Source: Bradyrhizobium sp. 1
Lineage (GTDB): Bacteria; Pseudomonadota; Alphaproteobacteria; Rhizobiales; Xanthobacteraceae
Length of the DNA stretch: 64,000 nt
Assembly (NCBI RefSeq): GCF_023073315.1
Contig: NZ_JADPJH010000034.1
Span: 451,333-515,332, forward strand
Reading direction: 5' to 3'
Part shown: one piece after another, positions 8,358 through 17,688 of the stretch
Numbering within the stretch: the stretch's first letter is position 1
Layout: each line of letters begins with the position of its first letter
Program-made: the position numbers and the translations under genes
Notes under the pieces: model-generated
What the model saw: only the letters and a program-made list of their open reading frames with translations
Told to the model about the DNA's origin: nothing
The model's database searches: none

Positions 8358-9563
8358 ATGCATCGGATCGCGCGCGCCGCTTTTGCGGCGGGGCTGTTAT
8401 CTGCGTCTTTGATCGGTCCATCGTCCGCCCAGCAGGCACCACTCAAGATCGGCGTGCTTTCCGATTTCTCCTCGGTCTATTCCGACATCGGCGGCCAAGG
8501 GAATGTCGAGGCTACCAAGATGGCGATCGAGGATTTTGGCGGGCAGATGTTCGGCAAGCCAATCGACATGGTCGCGGCCGACGTGCTCAACAAGCCCGAC
8601 GTCGCCTCCACCATCGCGCGAAAGTGGTGGGAGACCGAGGGCGTCGACATGATCATCGACCTGCCGACCTCGGCCACTGCGCTTGCGGTGATGGAGCTGT
8701 CGAAGCAGTACGAAAAGATCATGATCGTGACGGACGCGGCGAGCTCCGACATCACCGGAAAGTCCTGCTCGCCCTACACCGCGCACTGGACCTACGACAC
8801 CTATTCCAACGCCCACACCGTCGGCAGCGCCATCGTCAAGAACGGCGGCGACAGCTGGTTTTTCCTCACCGCGGATTATGTGTTCGGCCATTCGATCGAG
8901 CGCGACACCGGCGATGTCGTGAGGGCCGCGGGCGGCAAGGTGCTCGGCAGCGTCAAGCATCCGCTCAACACGGCCGACTTCTCCTCCTTCCTGCTGCAGG
9001 CCCAGGCCTCCAAGGCCAAGATCATCGGCCTTGCCAATGGCGGCGGCGACACCATCAATGCGATCAAGCAGGCCGGCGAGTTCGGCATCGTCGCCGGCGG
9101 CCAGAACCTCGCGGCGATCGTGATGTTCATCTCCGACGTGCACAGCCTCGGGCTGAAGCTCGCGCAAGGCCTGATCATCACGGAGGCCTATTATTGGGAT
9201 CTCAACGACAAGACCCGCGCCTTCGGCAAGCGTTTCCAGGAGCGCATCAAGCGCATGCCGACAATGAACCAGGCCGCGACCTACAGCGCGACGCTGCACT
9301 ACCTCAAGGCCGTGCAGGCCGCCGGCACCAAGGACACCAAGACGGTGATGGCGAAGATGCGCGAGATGCCGGTGAAGGATGCCTTCACCGACAACGGCAT
9401 CCTGCGCGAGGACGGCCGCATGGTGCACAGCATGTTCCTGTTCCAGGTGAAGAAGCCCGAGGAGTCGAAGGGCCCGTGGGATTATTACAAGCTGCTCGCC
9501 GAAGTGCCGGCCGACCAGGCGTTTCGGCCGCTGAAGGATGGTGGCTGTCCGCTGGTGAAGTAA
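8358..9563 (+). CDS. ABC transporter substrate-binding protein (branched-chain amino-acid type)
   Basis: 401 residues. Signal peptide of about 24 residues (MHRIARAAFAAGLLSASLIG, cleavage near S-S-A). The mature part starts LKIGVLSDFSSVYSDIGGQG, the LivJ/Peripla_BP_6 pattern, and later has DLPTSATALAVMELSKQY and FFLTADYVFGHSIERD, typical of this family in proteobacteria. The protein is periplasmic and would deliver ligand to a Liv-type ABC permease, but no permease or ATPase gene is adjacent, so it is an orphan here. In Bradyrhizobium these proteins often bind aromatic or small organic acids rather than amino acids. GGGGGAAA precedes the start. Confidence 0.92.
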   Translation: MHRIARAAFAAGLLSASLIGPSSAQQAPLKIGVLSDFSSVYSDIGGQGNVEATKMAIEDFGGQMFGKPIDMVAADVLNKPDVASTIARKWWETEGVDMIIDLPTSATALAVMELSKQYEKIMIVTDAASSDITGKSCSPYTAHWTYDTYSNAHTVGSAIVKNGGDSWFFLTADYVFGHSIERDTGDVVRAAGGKVLGSVKHPLNTADFSSFLLQAQASKAKIIGLANGGGDTINAIKQAGEFGIVAGGQNLAAIVMFISDVHSLGLKLAQGLIITEAYYWDLNDKTRAFGKRFQERIKRMPTMNQAATYSATLHYLKAVQAAGTKDTKTVMAKMREMPVKDAFTDNGILREDGRMVHSMFLFQVKKPEESKGPWDYYKLLAEVPADQAFRPLKDGGCPLVK

Positions 9564-9599
9564 GCCTGCGCGCGGCAATACCTGCGCGCTCGAGCTTGT

Positions 9600-10088
9600 C
9601 TACGGCTTTTGCCGCTTCTGCCGCAGCGCCTCGGTCAAGCGCTGCTTCAGTTCATCCGCGGCCTTCTGGCTGACGTCCTGGCCGATCTGCGCGCTCGCCT
9701 GCGCCAGCGTATCCGACTTCTCTTGATACTTCTTTCCGGCAGGCCCGGCGTAGAATGCCTGGATCTGGCGCAGCTCGTCGACGGTGAAGCTCTGGGCATA
9801 GAGGGCTGCGATCTGCTCGGTCATTGACGCCAAGTATGGCGCGTAGATGTCGGAGCCAGGCGCCGTCATCGCATCGTAATCGTGCTCGATCTCGGGTCGG
9901 TCCTGCGCGACCACGGGTCTCAGCTTGAGCATCAGTTGCGGAAGAGCCGCGCGATATTGATCGGCAATCTTCAGCGTGGCGACGAGTTTTCGCGCAGCAT
10001 CCATCGCCTCGGGCGACGGCGCTTGCGCCGACGCGTCATAGACGAAGAGCAGGAGGGCGCAGGCAATCGTCAACAGAAGTCTCGACAT
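9600..10088 (-). CDS. DUF2059 domain protein, secreted
   Basis: 162 residues. Signal peptide ends near Y-D-A-S-A-Q (residue 22). The body shows the DUF2059 pattern: helix with DAARKLVATLKIADQYRAAL, then YAQSFTVDELRQIQAFYAGP and GKKYQEKSDTL, i.e. residues F/Y-T-x-x-E-L-x-x-x-x-x-F-Y-x-x-P-x-G-x-K. The role of DUF2059 is unknown; the protein is probably periplasmic. It follows the opgC-like gene by 40 bases on the same strand and could be co-transcribed. Confidence 0.85.
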   Translation of the reverse strand: MSRLLLTIACALLLFVYDASAQAPSPEAMDAARKLVATLKIADQYRAALPQLMLKLRPVVAQDRPEIEHDYDAMTAPGSDIYAPYLASMTEQIAALYAQSFTVDELRQIQAFYAGPAGKKYQEKSDTLAQASAQIGQDVSQKAADELKQRLTEALRQKRQKP

Positions 10089-10128
10089 GGATCTCTCCCG
10101 AAAATCATCCGCGCGACGCGACGTGCCC

Positions 10129-11349
10129 TCAGCGGCGAGCCGGAGCCACGCCGATAACCGTTACCTGCGCCCCGTCGGCGGCGGGCGCCGGCTCGTCGTC
10201 GACGTCCGTCACCTTGACGAAGAGGCTGGGCACCCGCTCGGCGCGGTCGAGCAGCCACGCCGCCCCGGTCATGATGACGAAACCGGCGAACGAGACAGCG
10301 AGTTGCTCCCAGACGCCCCTGGTGTATTGCATCAGGATCCAATGCGCCGAGAACGACAGGAATACGCTGAGACAGAAGATCGGCAGCGAGTGCTGGCCGC
10401 ACAGGATGACCGGACGCAGCCATTTCATATGCAGCGCCTTCCAGTGACGCGGAACGCAATAGGTCACCCAGATCGCCAGCGCCAGAAAATGCGTGAAGCG
10501 CAGCATGTCGAGATCGGTCTTGTCGATCGGGTAGATCGCCTTGATCATCCATTTCGGGATCAGGGCCTCCAGCGCGGGGAGGTGCCAGGTCATTATGATC
10601 AGGAAGGCGAAAGCGATCCACGCAGCGGCCAGGCCCATGACCGTCCTCGACCAGACCCATTTGGCGATCTTCTCGATCTGACCGACGCCGCACCACGCGG
10701 CGAAGACGAACATGAGCTGCCAGCAGAACGGATTGAAGTACCAGGTCGTGCCGGGCGGATAGGAGGCGACGTTCCAGTCGAACCAGCGCGACAGCACATA
10801 GAGCACCACGGAGGCGGTGAGCGTCAGGTTCGGCCGGCGCACCAAACCCCATACGATGAAGGGCGCGGCGAGCACCAACGTGATGTAGAGCGGCAGCACG
10901 TCGAGATTGACCGGCTTATAGCGCAGCGAGAGCGCCTGACCTATCAGGATGTCCGGATGGTCGAGAAAACTGTGAACGTTGAACTCGTCCGCATACATCG
11001 GGTTGTCGAATCTCCTGATCGTGCGGGCGATCTGCGCCGTGAACAGCAGGAACAGCATGATGTGGGCGACATACATCTCCGCCGCCCGCCGCCACAGCCG
11101 CTTCAGCGCGGCGACAAACCAGCCGCCGGCGACGATCGGCCCGTAGATCCAGCCGACCAGATAGCCGGAGATGTAGACGAAGAACTCGGCGGCGTCGCTG
11201 AAGCCGTAATTGCGCAAGGTGAGCCAAGCCACGACGTCGTGCGGGATGTGGTCGAGGAAGATCATCCACAAGCCGATGCCGCGGAGCAGATCGAGCCGCA
11301 GATCGCGCTCGACCGGCGCCAACAAAGCTGACTGGTCCCGTGTGATCAT
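10129..11349 (-). CDS. opgC: OpgC-family membrane protein (glucan O-acyltransferase type)
   Basis: 406 residues with about ten membrane segments. The N-terminus RDLRLDLLRGIGLWMIFLDH is the OpgC/acyltransferase-3 signature, followed by FSDAAEFFVYISGYLVG. In enterics and several alphaproteobacteria OpgC attaches succinyl groups to periplasmic glucans; cyclic glucans are important in rhizobia. No glucan synthase gene is adjacent, so the substrate is inferred from the family. A short soluble C-terminal tail (about 25 residues) ends the protein. Confidence 0.85.
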   Translation of the reverse strand: MITRDQSALLAPVERDLRLDLLRGIGLWMIFLDHIPHDVVAWLTLRNYGFSDAAEFFVYISGYLVGWIYGPIVAGGWFVAALKRLWRRAAEMYVAHIMLFLLFTAQIARTIRRFDNPMYADEFNVHSFLDHPDILIGQALSLRYKPVNLDVLPLYITLVLAAPFIVWGLVRRPNLTLTASVVLYVLSRWFDWNVASYPPGTTWYFNPFCWQLMFVFAAWCGVGQIEKIAKWVWSRTVMGLAAAWIAFAFLIIMTWHLPALEALIPKWMIKAIYPIDKTDLDMLRFTHFLALAIWVTYCVPRHWKALHMKWLRPVILCGQHSLPIFCLSVFLSFSAHWILMQYTRGVWEQLAVSFAGFVIMTGAAWLLDRAERVPSLFVKVTDVDDEPAPAADGAQVTVIGVAPARR

Positions 11350-11649
11350 GGCCCCGCCTCGTCCGATGGCCGTCGCGCCATGGCGGCGCCGGCAAAATGG
11401 GATGCTAAAAAATATAAATCAAAAGTCACCTGACCTGCAGGCTAGCGCCAACGGTAGCCGACCTCAGCCTCCGTACAAAGGCTGTTTCGACGACCGGCAC
11501 GCGGCAGTGCCCCATCAAAAAGGTCCAAAACAACCCCATGCACAGTAGAGGCGGCCTCGTAAGTCATTGCTTTGCTTGAGCAAATAAAATCACTTGTCGG
11601 GCAAAAAATCGGCCCCACGGCCCGATGGCACGCCAGCGAAGGACCGACG
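11350..11649. other. Intergenic region without a gene
   Basis: About 300 bases between the opgC-like start and the cyclase stop. An AT-rich patch at roughly 11403-11425 probably belongs to the opgC promoter on the minus strand. TTTGCT and AGCAAA with a 2-base spacer form a small palindrome at 11571-11584. I see no credible coding frame or RNA gene. Confidence 0.5.
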
Positions 11650-14600
11650 TCAGGTGAGCTCGCCGCCGCGCGCGAGCACCTCGTTGAGCATCGCCTCGGC
11701 CTTGTGCTGGAGCGGCAGCGCGCCGCTTTCGGTAGCGATCGCGATGGCGGCACGTAGCGCTGCGAGAATGGCCGCCTTGTTGTCCTCGCTGGAGGCCGGC
11801 GTCACCACGGCCTCGCCAAACAGGGCCTCGGCCTCGAGACCGGCAAACCCCTGCTGGCGGGCGGTGTTGCGTGCCTCGCGCAGCATGTTCTGCGCGGCAT
11901 TGACGTCGCCGAGACGCCAGGTGGCAAGCGCGAGATAGATCGAGCTGCGCAGCACCGCCGAGGTATAGCCGACCGCCTTCGCCTCCTCGCGCGCCTCGGT
12001 CAGCATGCCGCGCGCCCGGTCGAACAGCCCCTGGTCGAGATAGGCGATACCGAGGTGACAGGCGAGCACCGGCACGAACAGGCGGATGCCGTGCTTCTGC
12101 GCGAGGACGAAACCGTCTTCAAGAATGGCGGCGGCCGCGGCTGGTTCGTTCCGGCCGAGCATCAGCCAGCCGCCGCTATAGGCCGCTCCGGCCCGATCAT
12201 AGGGGCGATTGGTCTCTGCCGCGATCGCGGACGCCTGTTGCTGGAGCTGCTCGGCCAGATCGTGTTCGCCCATCACGGTATGGGTGAAGCCCTTCATCAT
12301 GCAGCAGAGCAGCAGCAAATATCTTGGAGTCGTCCCGATCGGAGCGCTGGCGTCCGGCCCCGCCAGCTGGGCATGAGCCAGCGCCAATGTCTGCACAGCT
12401 GCGCGGTAGCGGCCGGCGAGGAAATAGGCCTGTCCGAGACCGTATCTTGCGAGATTGAGCCACCCCTGATTGCCCCACTCCTCCGCGAGGCGGACCACCT
12501 CTTCAGACACCACGACCGCCTCGACCGGTGCTCCGTAGAAATTCTGTGCCCCGGCTCTGACCGTCATGGCGGCGACCCTGCGCCCGATGTCGTCGATCGC
12601 GCCGGCCCTCCGCTCGGCCTCTTTTCCAAGGTCGAGCCACTCCGCCACCTGACCGGAGGCGATGAATGCCGCGCGTGCTTCCATCCGCAGGTCGATCGCA
12701 TTGGCCTCCCGCAAAGGCGTCATCGGGGTCTTGTCGAGCGCGCCCATCGCGATTTCGAAATAATTGGCTGCGTCTGAAAAGGCCGACCGGCTCAGGCATT
12801 TTCGTCCTGCGCTCTTGCCGTGACCGAAGGCCTTGTACCAGTCCCTGGCGCGTACCGCGTGATAGCACAAAGTGTCGGGCTCATCCGCACACGATCCGTC
12901 GCTCTCGAACGTCGCAAGCACGCGCGCGTGAATATCTTCGCGGACCTTGTCGACCATCGAGTCGTAGGTCACCTGGCGGACCATCTCGTGCCGAAATTCG
13001 AGCGCGTCGTCCAGCTCGCTGTCGATCCTCACCAACAGCTCGGCGCGATCGAGCGCCGCGACGCAATCCTGAAGGGCATCCTCGGGCAGCTCGGCCAGCT
13101 TGCGCAGCATGGCGACGCTCGATCTCGGCCCAAGCGCTGCCGCGATCTGCAACACGGAACGTTCCTGACGCGACACCCGGTCGAGGCGCGCCGCAATCAC
13201 GCCCTGGATGCTGGAGGGAATGCCGAGTTCGTCGATCGGGCGCACGAGCGCGAGATCGCCCCACTGGCCGCGGAGCGTTCCGCTGTCCCTCAAGCCCCGG
13301 CAGACCTCCTCGATGAAGAGAGGGACATTGGCCGTGTGCGAAATGATCCGGTTCTTCAGATCGTCGTTCGCCGCGGAAGGACCGAGCATGTCGGCCAGCA
13401 TGGCCAACCCCGAATCGTCGTCGAGGGGCCGCATCGCGACGACCTCGGCACGGCAACGCGCGATCCAGACCGGCATGCCGTTGGGCCTGGAGGTGAGGAG
13501 CACGAGAAGATCGGGCGCCTGCAGCGAAGCAATCGCGGCCATGACCGTATCGCTGGCCCGGTCGATCCAGTGCAGATCCTCCAGCAGAAGCACCGTCCGT
13601 TGACGGCGGGCGATGCCATCGACGATGGCGCAGCTTGCATCGGCGATCGCCCGTCCCCGGGCATGGGGCTCGAGCTGGTGCCATTGCGCATTCGATATCG
13701 GCAGATCGAGCACCGCGTCGAGGGCGCAGCGCTGGATCTCCCCGAGGTCCTTCCTGATATCTCCAGGGCCATCGGGGTCCCTTGCAGCCATCTCCAGAAC
13801 CGAGAGCAAAACCCGCTTGAGCGTGCTGAACGGGGCGCCCTGGAGATTCGGGCTGCACTCGGCATCGATCAGACGCCAGCCATGCCCCCTGAGCTCCTGG
13901 ACAAACTCGTGCGCGAGCCGCGATTTTCCGATGCCGGCGTCGCCGAGCAGCAGGACCGTCTGCCGGTTCGATCTGGCGCTCTCGACGGCACGCGCCAGCA
14001 GCGCCCGCTCGGTCGTGCGATCGACGAACCTGGAGACACTGCGCGCCCGTCGCACCCGCCAGCTCGACAGGTCACTCGCACCCACGATCCGGTAGACCGG
14101 CACAGACTGGTTGAAGCCCCGTAGCAGCTTGCCGCCGAGAAACTCGAACCGGACGTGACCCTCGGCAAGCTCCTGGCAGGCCTGCGACACGTAGATCTGA
14201 TTCGCCTCGGCCGCCGACTCCAGTCGGGCGGCCAAGTGCTGGGCCGCACCGCCGATCTCGTAAACCTTGGAAAACTCGCTGGCGACCATGTAGGCAACGA
14301 CATGGCCGGAGTGGAGACCGACCCGAACCTGAAGTCCGGGGTCACCCAGGCCAGCGACGCGCCGGACCAGCTCGATCGCCGCGTGGCACGCCAGGGGCGC
14401 GTGATTGTCGTCCGCGATCGGGGCGCCGAACACCGCTGCGAGCCCGTCGCCCAATTCCTTGCTGACGATGCCCCCGAACTGACGCACCGCCCCCCTCATC
14501 GCGGCCAGGGCCGGCTCCAGCCGCGAGACCGCCTCCTCCGGATCGAGCTCGGCAACCAGCCCGGTCGAATCAATGACGTCGGCGCGGAGGATCGTCACGA

Positions 14601-14703
14601 ACCGGCGTTCGCTGTCCGGCTCGGAACGCCGCACGGCCACCCCGCATTTGGAGCACCAGCTATCGCTTGGGTCGATCGTAGACTGGCACGCGACACAATG
14701 CAT
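11650..14703 (-). CDS. Zinc-ribbon / class III cyclase / AAA ATPase / TPR signalling protein
   Basis: 1017 residues. Order of parts: zinc ribbon with Cys3, Cys6, Cys17, Cys20; class III nucleotidyl cyclase domain about 33-205 (first metal Asp42 in LRADVIDSTG, second Asp86 in LGDGLAAVFG); STAND/AAA ATPase with Walker A GDAGIGKS at 254-261 and Walker-B-like VLLLEDLHWIDRASD; then a long helical TPR-like region to the end, with ETNRPYDRAGAAYSGGWL. Such proteins are widespread in Bradyrhizobium and are thought to couple ligand sensing to cAMP signalling; the input is unknown. It is a single gene, with the next gene divergent. Confidence 0.9.
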   Translation of the reverse strand: MHCVACQSTIDPSDSWCSKCGVAVRRSEPDSERRFVTILRADVIDSTGLVAELDPEEAVSRLEPALAAMRGAVRQFGGIVSKELGDGLAAVFGAPIADDNHAPLACHAAIELVRRVAGLGDPGLQVRVGLHSGHVVAYMVASEFSKVYEIGGAAQHLAARLESAAEANQIYVSQACQELAEGHVRFEFLGGKLLRGFNQSVPVYRIVGASDLSSWRVRRARSVSRFVDRTTERALLARAVESARSNRQTVLLLGDAGIGKSRLAHEFVQELRGHGWRLIDAECSPNLQGAPFSTLKRVLLSVLEMAARDPDGPGDIRKDLGEIQRCALDAVLDLPISNAQWHQLEPHARGRAIADASCAIVDGIARRQRTVLLLEDLHWIDRASDTVMAAIASLQAPDLLVLLTSRPNGMPVWIARCRAEVVAMRPLDDDSGLAMLADMLGPSAANDDLKNRIISHTANVPLFIEEVCRGLRDSGTLRGQWGDLALVRPIDELGIPSSIQGVIAARLDRVSRQERSVLQIAAALGPRSSVAMLRKLAELPEDALQDCVAALDRAELLVRIDSELDDALEFRHEMVRQVTYDSMVDKVREDIHARVLATFESDGSCADEPDTLCYHAVRARDWYKAFGHGKSAGRKCLSRSAFSDAANYFEIAMGALDKTPMTPLREANAIDLRMEARAAFIASGQVAEWLDLGKEAERRAGAIDDIGRRVAAMTVRAGAQNFYGAPVEAVVVSEEVVRLAEEWGNQGWLNLARYGLGQAYFLAGRYRAAVQTLALAHAQLAGPDASAPIGTTPRYLLLLCCMMKGFTHTVMGEHDLAEQLQQQASAIAAETNRPYDRAGAAYSGGWLMLGRNEPAAAAAILEDGFVLAQKHGIRLFVPVLACHLGIAYLDQGLFDRARGMLTEAREEAKAVGYTSAVLRSSIYLALATWRLGDVNAAQNMLREARNTARQQGFAGLEAEALFGEAVVTPASSEDNKAAILAALRAAIAIATESGALPLQHKAEAMLNEVLARGGELT

Positions 14704-14990
14704 TTCAGTGCCTTACAGAAAGTCACGGCGCCGTCTGTTGCCAACCGGCGCTCACGAAGAGCCTGACACAAGATTACCCATCGCAGGATTCGTGGCAATC
14801 AAACTTGCAAACCCGCATGGCTGCATCTCCAGCGGGCGGCTCTCTGGACGAAGCACATTTTTGAGTGATAGCGTTTGCGCGCGCGAGAATGGGGCCGCGC
14901 GTTCTGGGGGGCGCCGAGGCTTTCGGCCAACGAGCTTTGCCGGGCTGCAAATTACCCCGATTGATTAGATCATATCGAAGGACAAGGGCG
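14704..14990. other. Divergent intergenic region
   Basis: 287 bases between the cyclase start and the start of the 163-residue protein. No convincing open frame, RNA or inverted repeat was found. It must hold both promoters; GAAGGACAAGGG just before 14991 is the likely ribosome-binding site of the plus-strand gene. Confidence 0.45.
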
Positions 14991-15482
14991 ATGGGCGGAA
15001 GGACATATAGCGGCAAGGCGTTCAAAGACCTGATGAACAGCAATTACTACCCTCTGGCGAACATGAAAAAGAGCGTGGCCAAGCTCAAGGCGTCGGAGGA
15101 TATCGATCTGCCGACCCTGGAGTACGGCCAGTACCACCTGATCCTGAATCCGGCATCGAGCTGGCCGCAGGGCAGCGCCAAGTACTGGCACAAGGAAAAG
15201 GGCCGAGCCCGCCTCGATCTCAGCACCCAGCCGAACACGGTCGCCCTGTCCAAGGACGAGCCGGGCGTGATCCCGCTGACGCGATGCGACCTGCTCGATG
15301 CCAGCGTCCGGAAATGCTTCAATTCCGAGCCGCCGATCCCGATGAAGACCAACATCATCGTCCACGCGCCGAGCGATGCCTACGCCCACCGGCACGAGAT
15401 CCGGCTGGAGTGGGAGTACAAGAAGGGCGCGGACAAGCCGACGCTACTCTATCTGACGATGGTCTGTCCGCACCGGGACTGA
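14991..15482 (+). CDS. Protein of unknown function, 163 residues
   Basis: Not recognised. It is a soluble, mixed alpha/beta-looking protein without signal peptide or membrane segment. Visible features: N-terminal GGRTYSGKAFKDLMNSNYYP, lysine-rich helix MKKSVAKLKASEDIDLP, central QYHLILNPASSWPQG, cysteines in TRCDLLDASVRKCF, and a C-terminal strand-rich part with HAPSDAYAHRHEI and LTMVCPHRD. ATG at 14991 has an AGGACAAGGG upstream; longer versions to 14865 lack one. A strong terminator follows. The nuclease-like pseudogene starts 234 bases downstream on the same strand. Confidence 0.7.
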   Translation: MGGRTYSGKAFKDLMNSNYYPLANMKKSVAKLKASEDIDLPTLEYGQYHLILNPASSWPQGSAKYWHKEKGRARLDLSTQPNTVALSKDEPGVIPLTRCDLLDASVRKCFNSEPPIPMKTNIIVHAPSDAYAHRHEIRLEWEYKKGADKPTLLYLTMVCPHRD

Positions 15483-15522
15483 TCTTCGGCCGCCATTGGG
15501 TCGGTCGGGAAAAGACTGCCTT

Positions 15523-15558
15523 CGCCTCTCGCACGCCCCGGGCATGCGGGAGGCGTTT
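15523..15558 (+). terminator. Rho-independent terminator after the 163-residue gene
   Basis: CGCCTC (15523-15528) pairs with GAGGCG (15550-15555), with inner pairs CGCA/TGCG and GCC/GGC giving a long stem with small mismatches, followed by TTT. It is 41 bases after the stop at 15482. Confidence 0.65.
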
Positions 15559-15716
15559 GCTTTCAGGGCCGTCCGAGCTGTCGCCACAGCCGCAACGTGT
15601 CGCGGCTGTCCCATCTGTCGTCATGGGCGTGTCGCACGAAGATGGTCCGTTGCTGTCGATTGCGTGCGCGAGTCACCTGACGAGGCGATCGTCACGCGCT
15701 TTGACAGGAGCGGCCG

Positions 15717-16753
15717 ATGCCCGTTGGACTGCTGGAGGTCGAAGGCAGCATTGACGTCAAGCAGTTCTGGCCGGAGGGACGGTCGGACGCTGACACCACC
15801 AAGGTGGTGGTGAATGTCGCGCCCGACGCGATCCGCTTCCGCAAGAACGACTCGTCTCCGTTCCAGCCGACCCATGTTTTCGACAACGCCAAGGTCAAGG
15901 GCCGGACCGCGACGGCGCCGATCAAGAACGGCAAGCTCACCATTCGCCTCCAGGGCATCGACGCGCCCGAGCTGCACTACATGCCCTCGCCGCTCTCGCC
16001 CGCCGAGAAGAAGGGGCTGACGGACGCCAAGAAACAGGCCTATCACGAGGTCACCCATCCCTACCGGCAATTCCTCGGCGCGACGTCGAGCAAGGCGCTG
16101 CATGATTTTCTCTCTGGCGCGGGCGCAGCCACGCTCGCCTGCCGGGTGTTCACGCATGTCGATGCCCGAACGAGGTGTTCGACACCTATGGGCGGCTGGT
16201 CGGCGACATCGAGGTGACGGTCGGCGGCCAAAAGGTCGACGTCAACCACTGGCTGGTCGAGCAGGGCTTCGCCTATCCGACGTTCTACTCCTCGATGAAC
16301 GACGACGAGATCAAGGCCTTCCTCGCGCTCGCCAAGACCGCGCGCACCAAGAAGCTGCCGGTCTGGAAGCATCTCGCCAGGACCATTGGTGCCTTCGACT
16401 TCGATCTGCGCGAACCCAAGACAAACGAGATCGCGGTGCTCGCGGCCGACAAGGGCCCGGTGATCCTTCCGAAGCTGTATCGCCGCAACACCAACTGGTC
16501 GGCGCGCAAGAAGGCGAAGATCACGAGCCAGAATTTCCAGAAATTCCTGAGCGAAGGCTCCGGCGGCAAGCCCGACACCTGCTACGAGATCGACGACTTC
16601 CTGAAGAACGGCGTGCACTCTGCCACGCCACGGAATTTTGCCGAGTTTGTCGAGGGCGGGAAGACGATCAAGTTTCAGCCGGAGGGGCTGGTGTTCGGTG
16701 AGGCGCCGTCGAGCCTTGTCGGGGCGGACGGGAAGCCGATCAAAGAGTTCTGA
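15717..16753 (+). pseudogene. Staphylococcal-nuclease-like protein, split by a frameshift
   Basis: Two frames together give one protein of about 345 residues. The first frame (15717 to about 16166) contains the thermonuclease-type strand LTIRLQGIDAPELHY; it then runs into junk and stops at 16217. The second frame carries on with PNEVFDTYGRLVGDIEV and VNHWLVEQGFAYPTF, which are the next SNase strands, and continues to 16753 in a lysine-rich tail. Comparing the frames, one base is missing around 16164-16167 (V-D-A-x-P-N-E). GGAG precedes the ATG at 15717. No slippery heptamer is seen, so programmed frameshifting is unlikely. It could be a true lesion or a sequencing indel. Confidence 0.75.
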
Positions 16754-16806
16754 GGACGGAGGGCGGCGGCGGGTTACGTTATGAACCGCGCGTAAGCCTC
16801 GGTCCC

Positions 16807-17688
16807 CTAGAGCTGCAAGACATGCGATTGCGCGAGCGCCACCGAGCCTCCAAGCAGGCAGCCGACAGACCTGCCATCGGCGAAGCCAAGGCGCACCCGG
16901 ATCTCGGACAAGGCACCCATGGCCCGCCCCTGCATGATGGTGATCCGCTCGCTGTTGCGCGCGACAAGGCCGTTCCTGAGCAATCCGAACGCGAGCGCCG
17001 CAGCGGCGATGCCGGTGGCAGCGTCCTCCGGGTAGCCTGACGATTTCGGAAACTGCCGCGCCTCGAAACGCTGCTCACCCTGATGGTCGACGGCATAGGG
17101 GTAGAGGCCGGTGGACCCGATCCGCCCGCAACACGCCTCGATCTGCACGGGCTCCGGCACGAGTTGATTGAGCGCGCGGTCGCCCTTCATCGGGATCAAC
17201 GTCTTCACCCGCGAGGTAACGGCGTTCTGTATCGGCAAATCAAGCAGATCGCGGCGCGACAGCTTGAGCACCGACAGGACATCTTCTTCTTCGGCCCGCT
17301 TGAGATCGACGACCTTGCCGACCGGCTGGCTGATCTCGACGGAGGGCTCACCCGAGCTGCCACGATCGACATAGCCCGTCACCGCGCCACTGCGCGTCTC
17401 GATGCGAACCTGCTCACCGGACAACAGGCCCTTCGTCGCGAGCAGCCAGAGCGCGCCGATCGTCGCGTGACCGCACATCTCCATCTCGTGTTGCGGCACC
17501 CAGAACCGGAAAGCGTAGTCGGAGTCGCGGCTGGAAGCCGGCAGGACGAAGCCCGACTCATGCCCGAAATGCTGCGCCACCGACTGCATTCCAGTGGCGG
17601 AAAGGCTCGACGCATCCACGACGATCGGACACGGGTTGCCACCGGCGCCCATGTGGGTGAACACGTTGACAAGCTCGATCTCGGTCAT
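16807..17688 (-). CDS. PhzF-family isomerase/epimerase-like protein
   Basis: 293 residues. N-terminus with VNVFTHMGAGGNPCPIVVDA, catalytic-position Glu44 in GHESGFVLP, then CGHATIGALWLL and the second-half mirror EDAATGIAAAALAFGLL, all matching the PhzF fold of two similar half-barrels. PhzF itself isomerises a dihydroanthranilate; most homologues have unknown substrates. ATG at 17688 is used although the frame stays open far upstream, because the homology begins here. It lies 178 bases downstream of the SDR gene on the same strand and might share its ArsR-controlled promoter. Confidence 0.87.
   Translation of the reverse strand: MTEIELVNVFTHMGAGGNPCPIVVDASSLSATGMQSVAQHFGHESGFVLPASSRDSDYAFRFWVPQHEMEMCGHATIGALWLLATKGLLSGEQVRIETRSGAVTGYVDRGSSGEPSVEISQPVGKVVDLKRAEEEDVLSVLKLSRRDLLDLPIQNAVTSRVKTLIPMKGDRALNQLVPEPVQIEACCGRIGSTGLYPYAVDHQGEQRFEARQFPKSSGYPEDAATGIAAAALAFGLLRNGLVARNSERITIMQGRAMGALSEIRVRLGFADGRSVGCLLGGSVALAQSHVLQL

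Noticed and set aside
8318..9673. A long plus-strand frame over the binding-protein gene
   Set aside because: It is in another frame of a gene with full signal peptide and Peripla_BP motifs; the alternative is Arg-rich and has no motif.
12820..14124. A 434-codon plus-strand frame opposite the cyclase gene
   Set aside because: It lies wholly antisense to the ATPase and TPR parts of the 1017-residue protein, which have recognisable motifs.
16160..16180. Programmed ribosomal frameshift in the nuclease gene
   Set aside because: No slippery heptamer, no obvious downstream pseudoknot; the lesion is a simple missing base.
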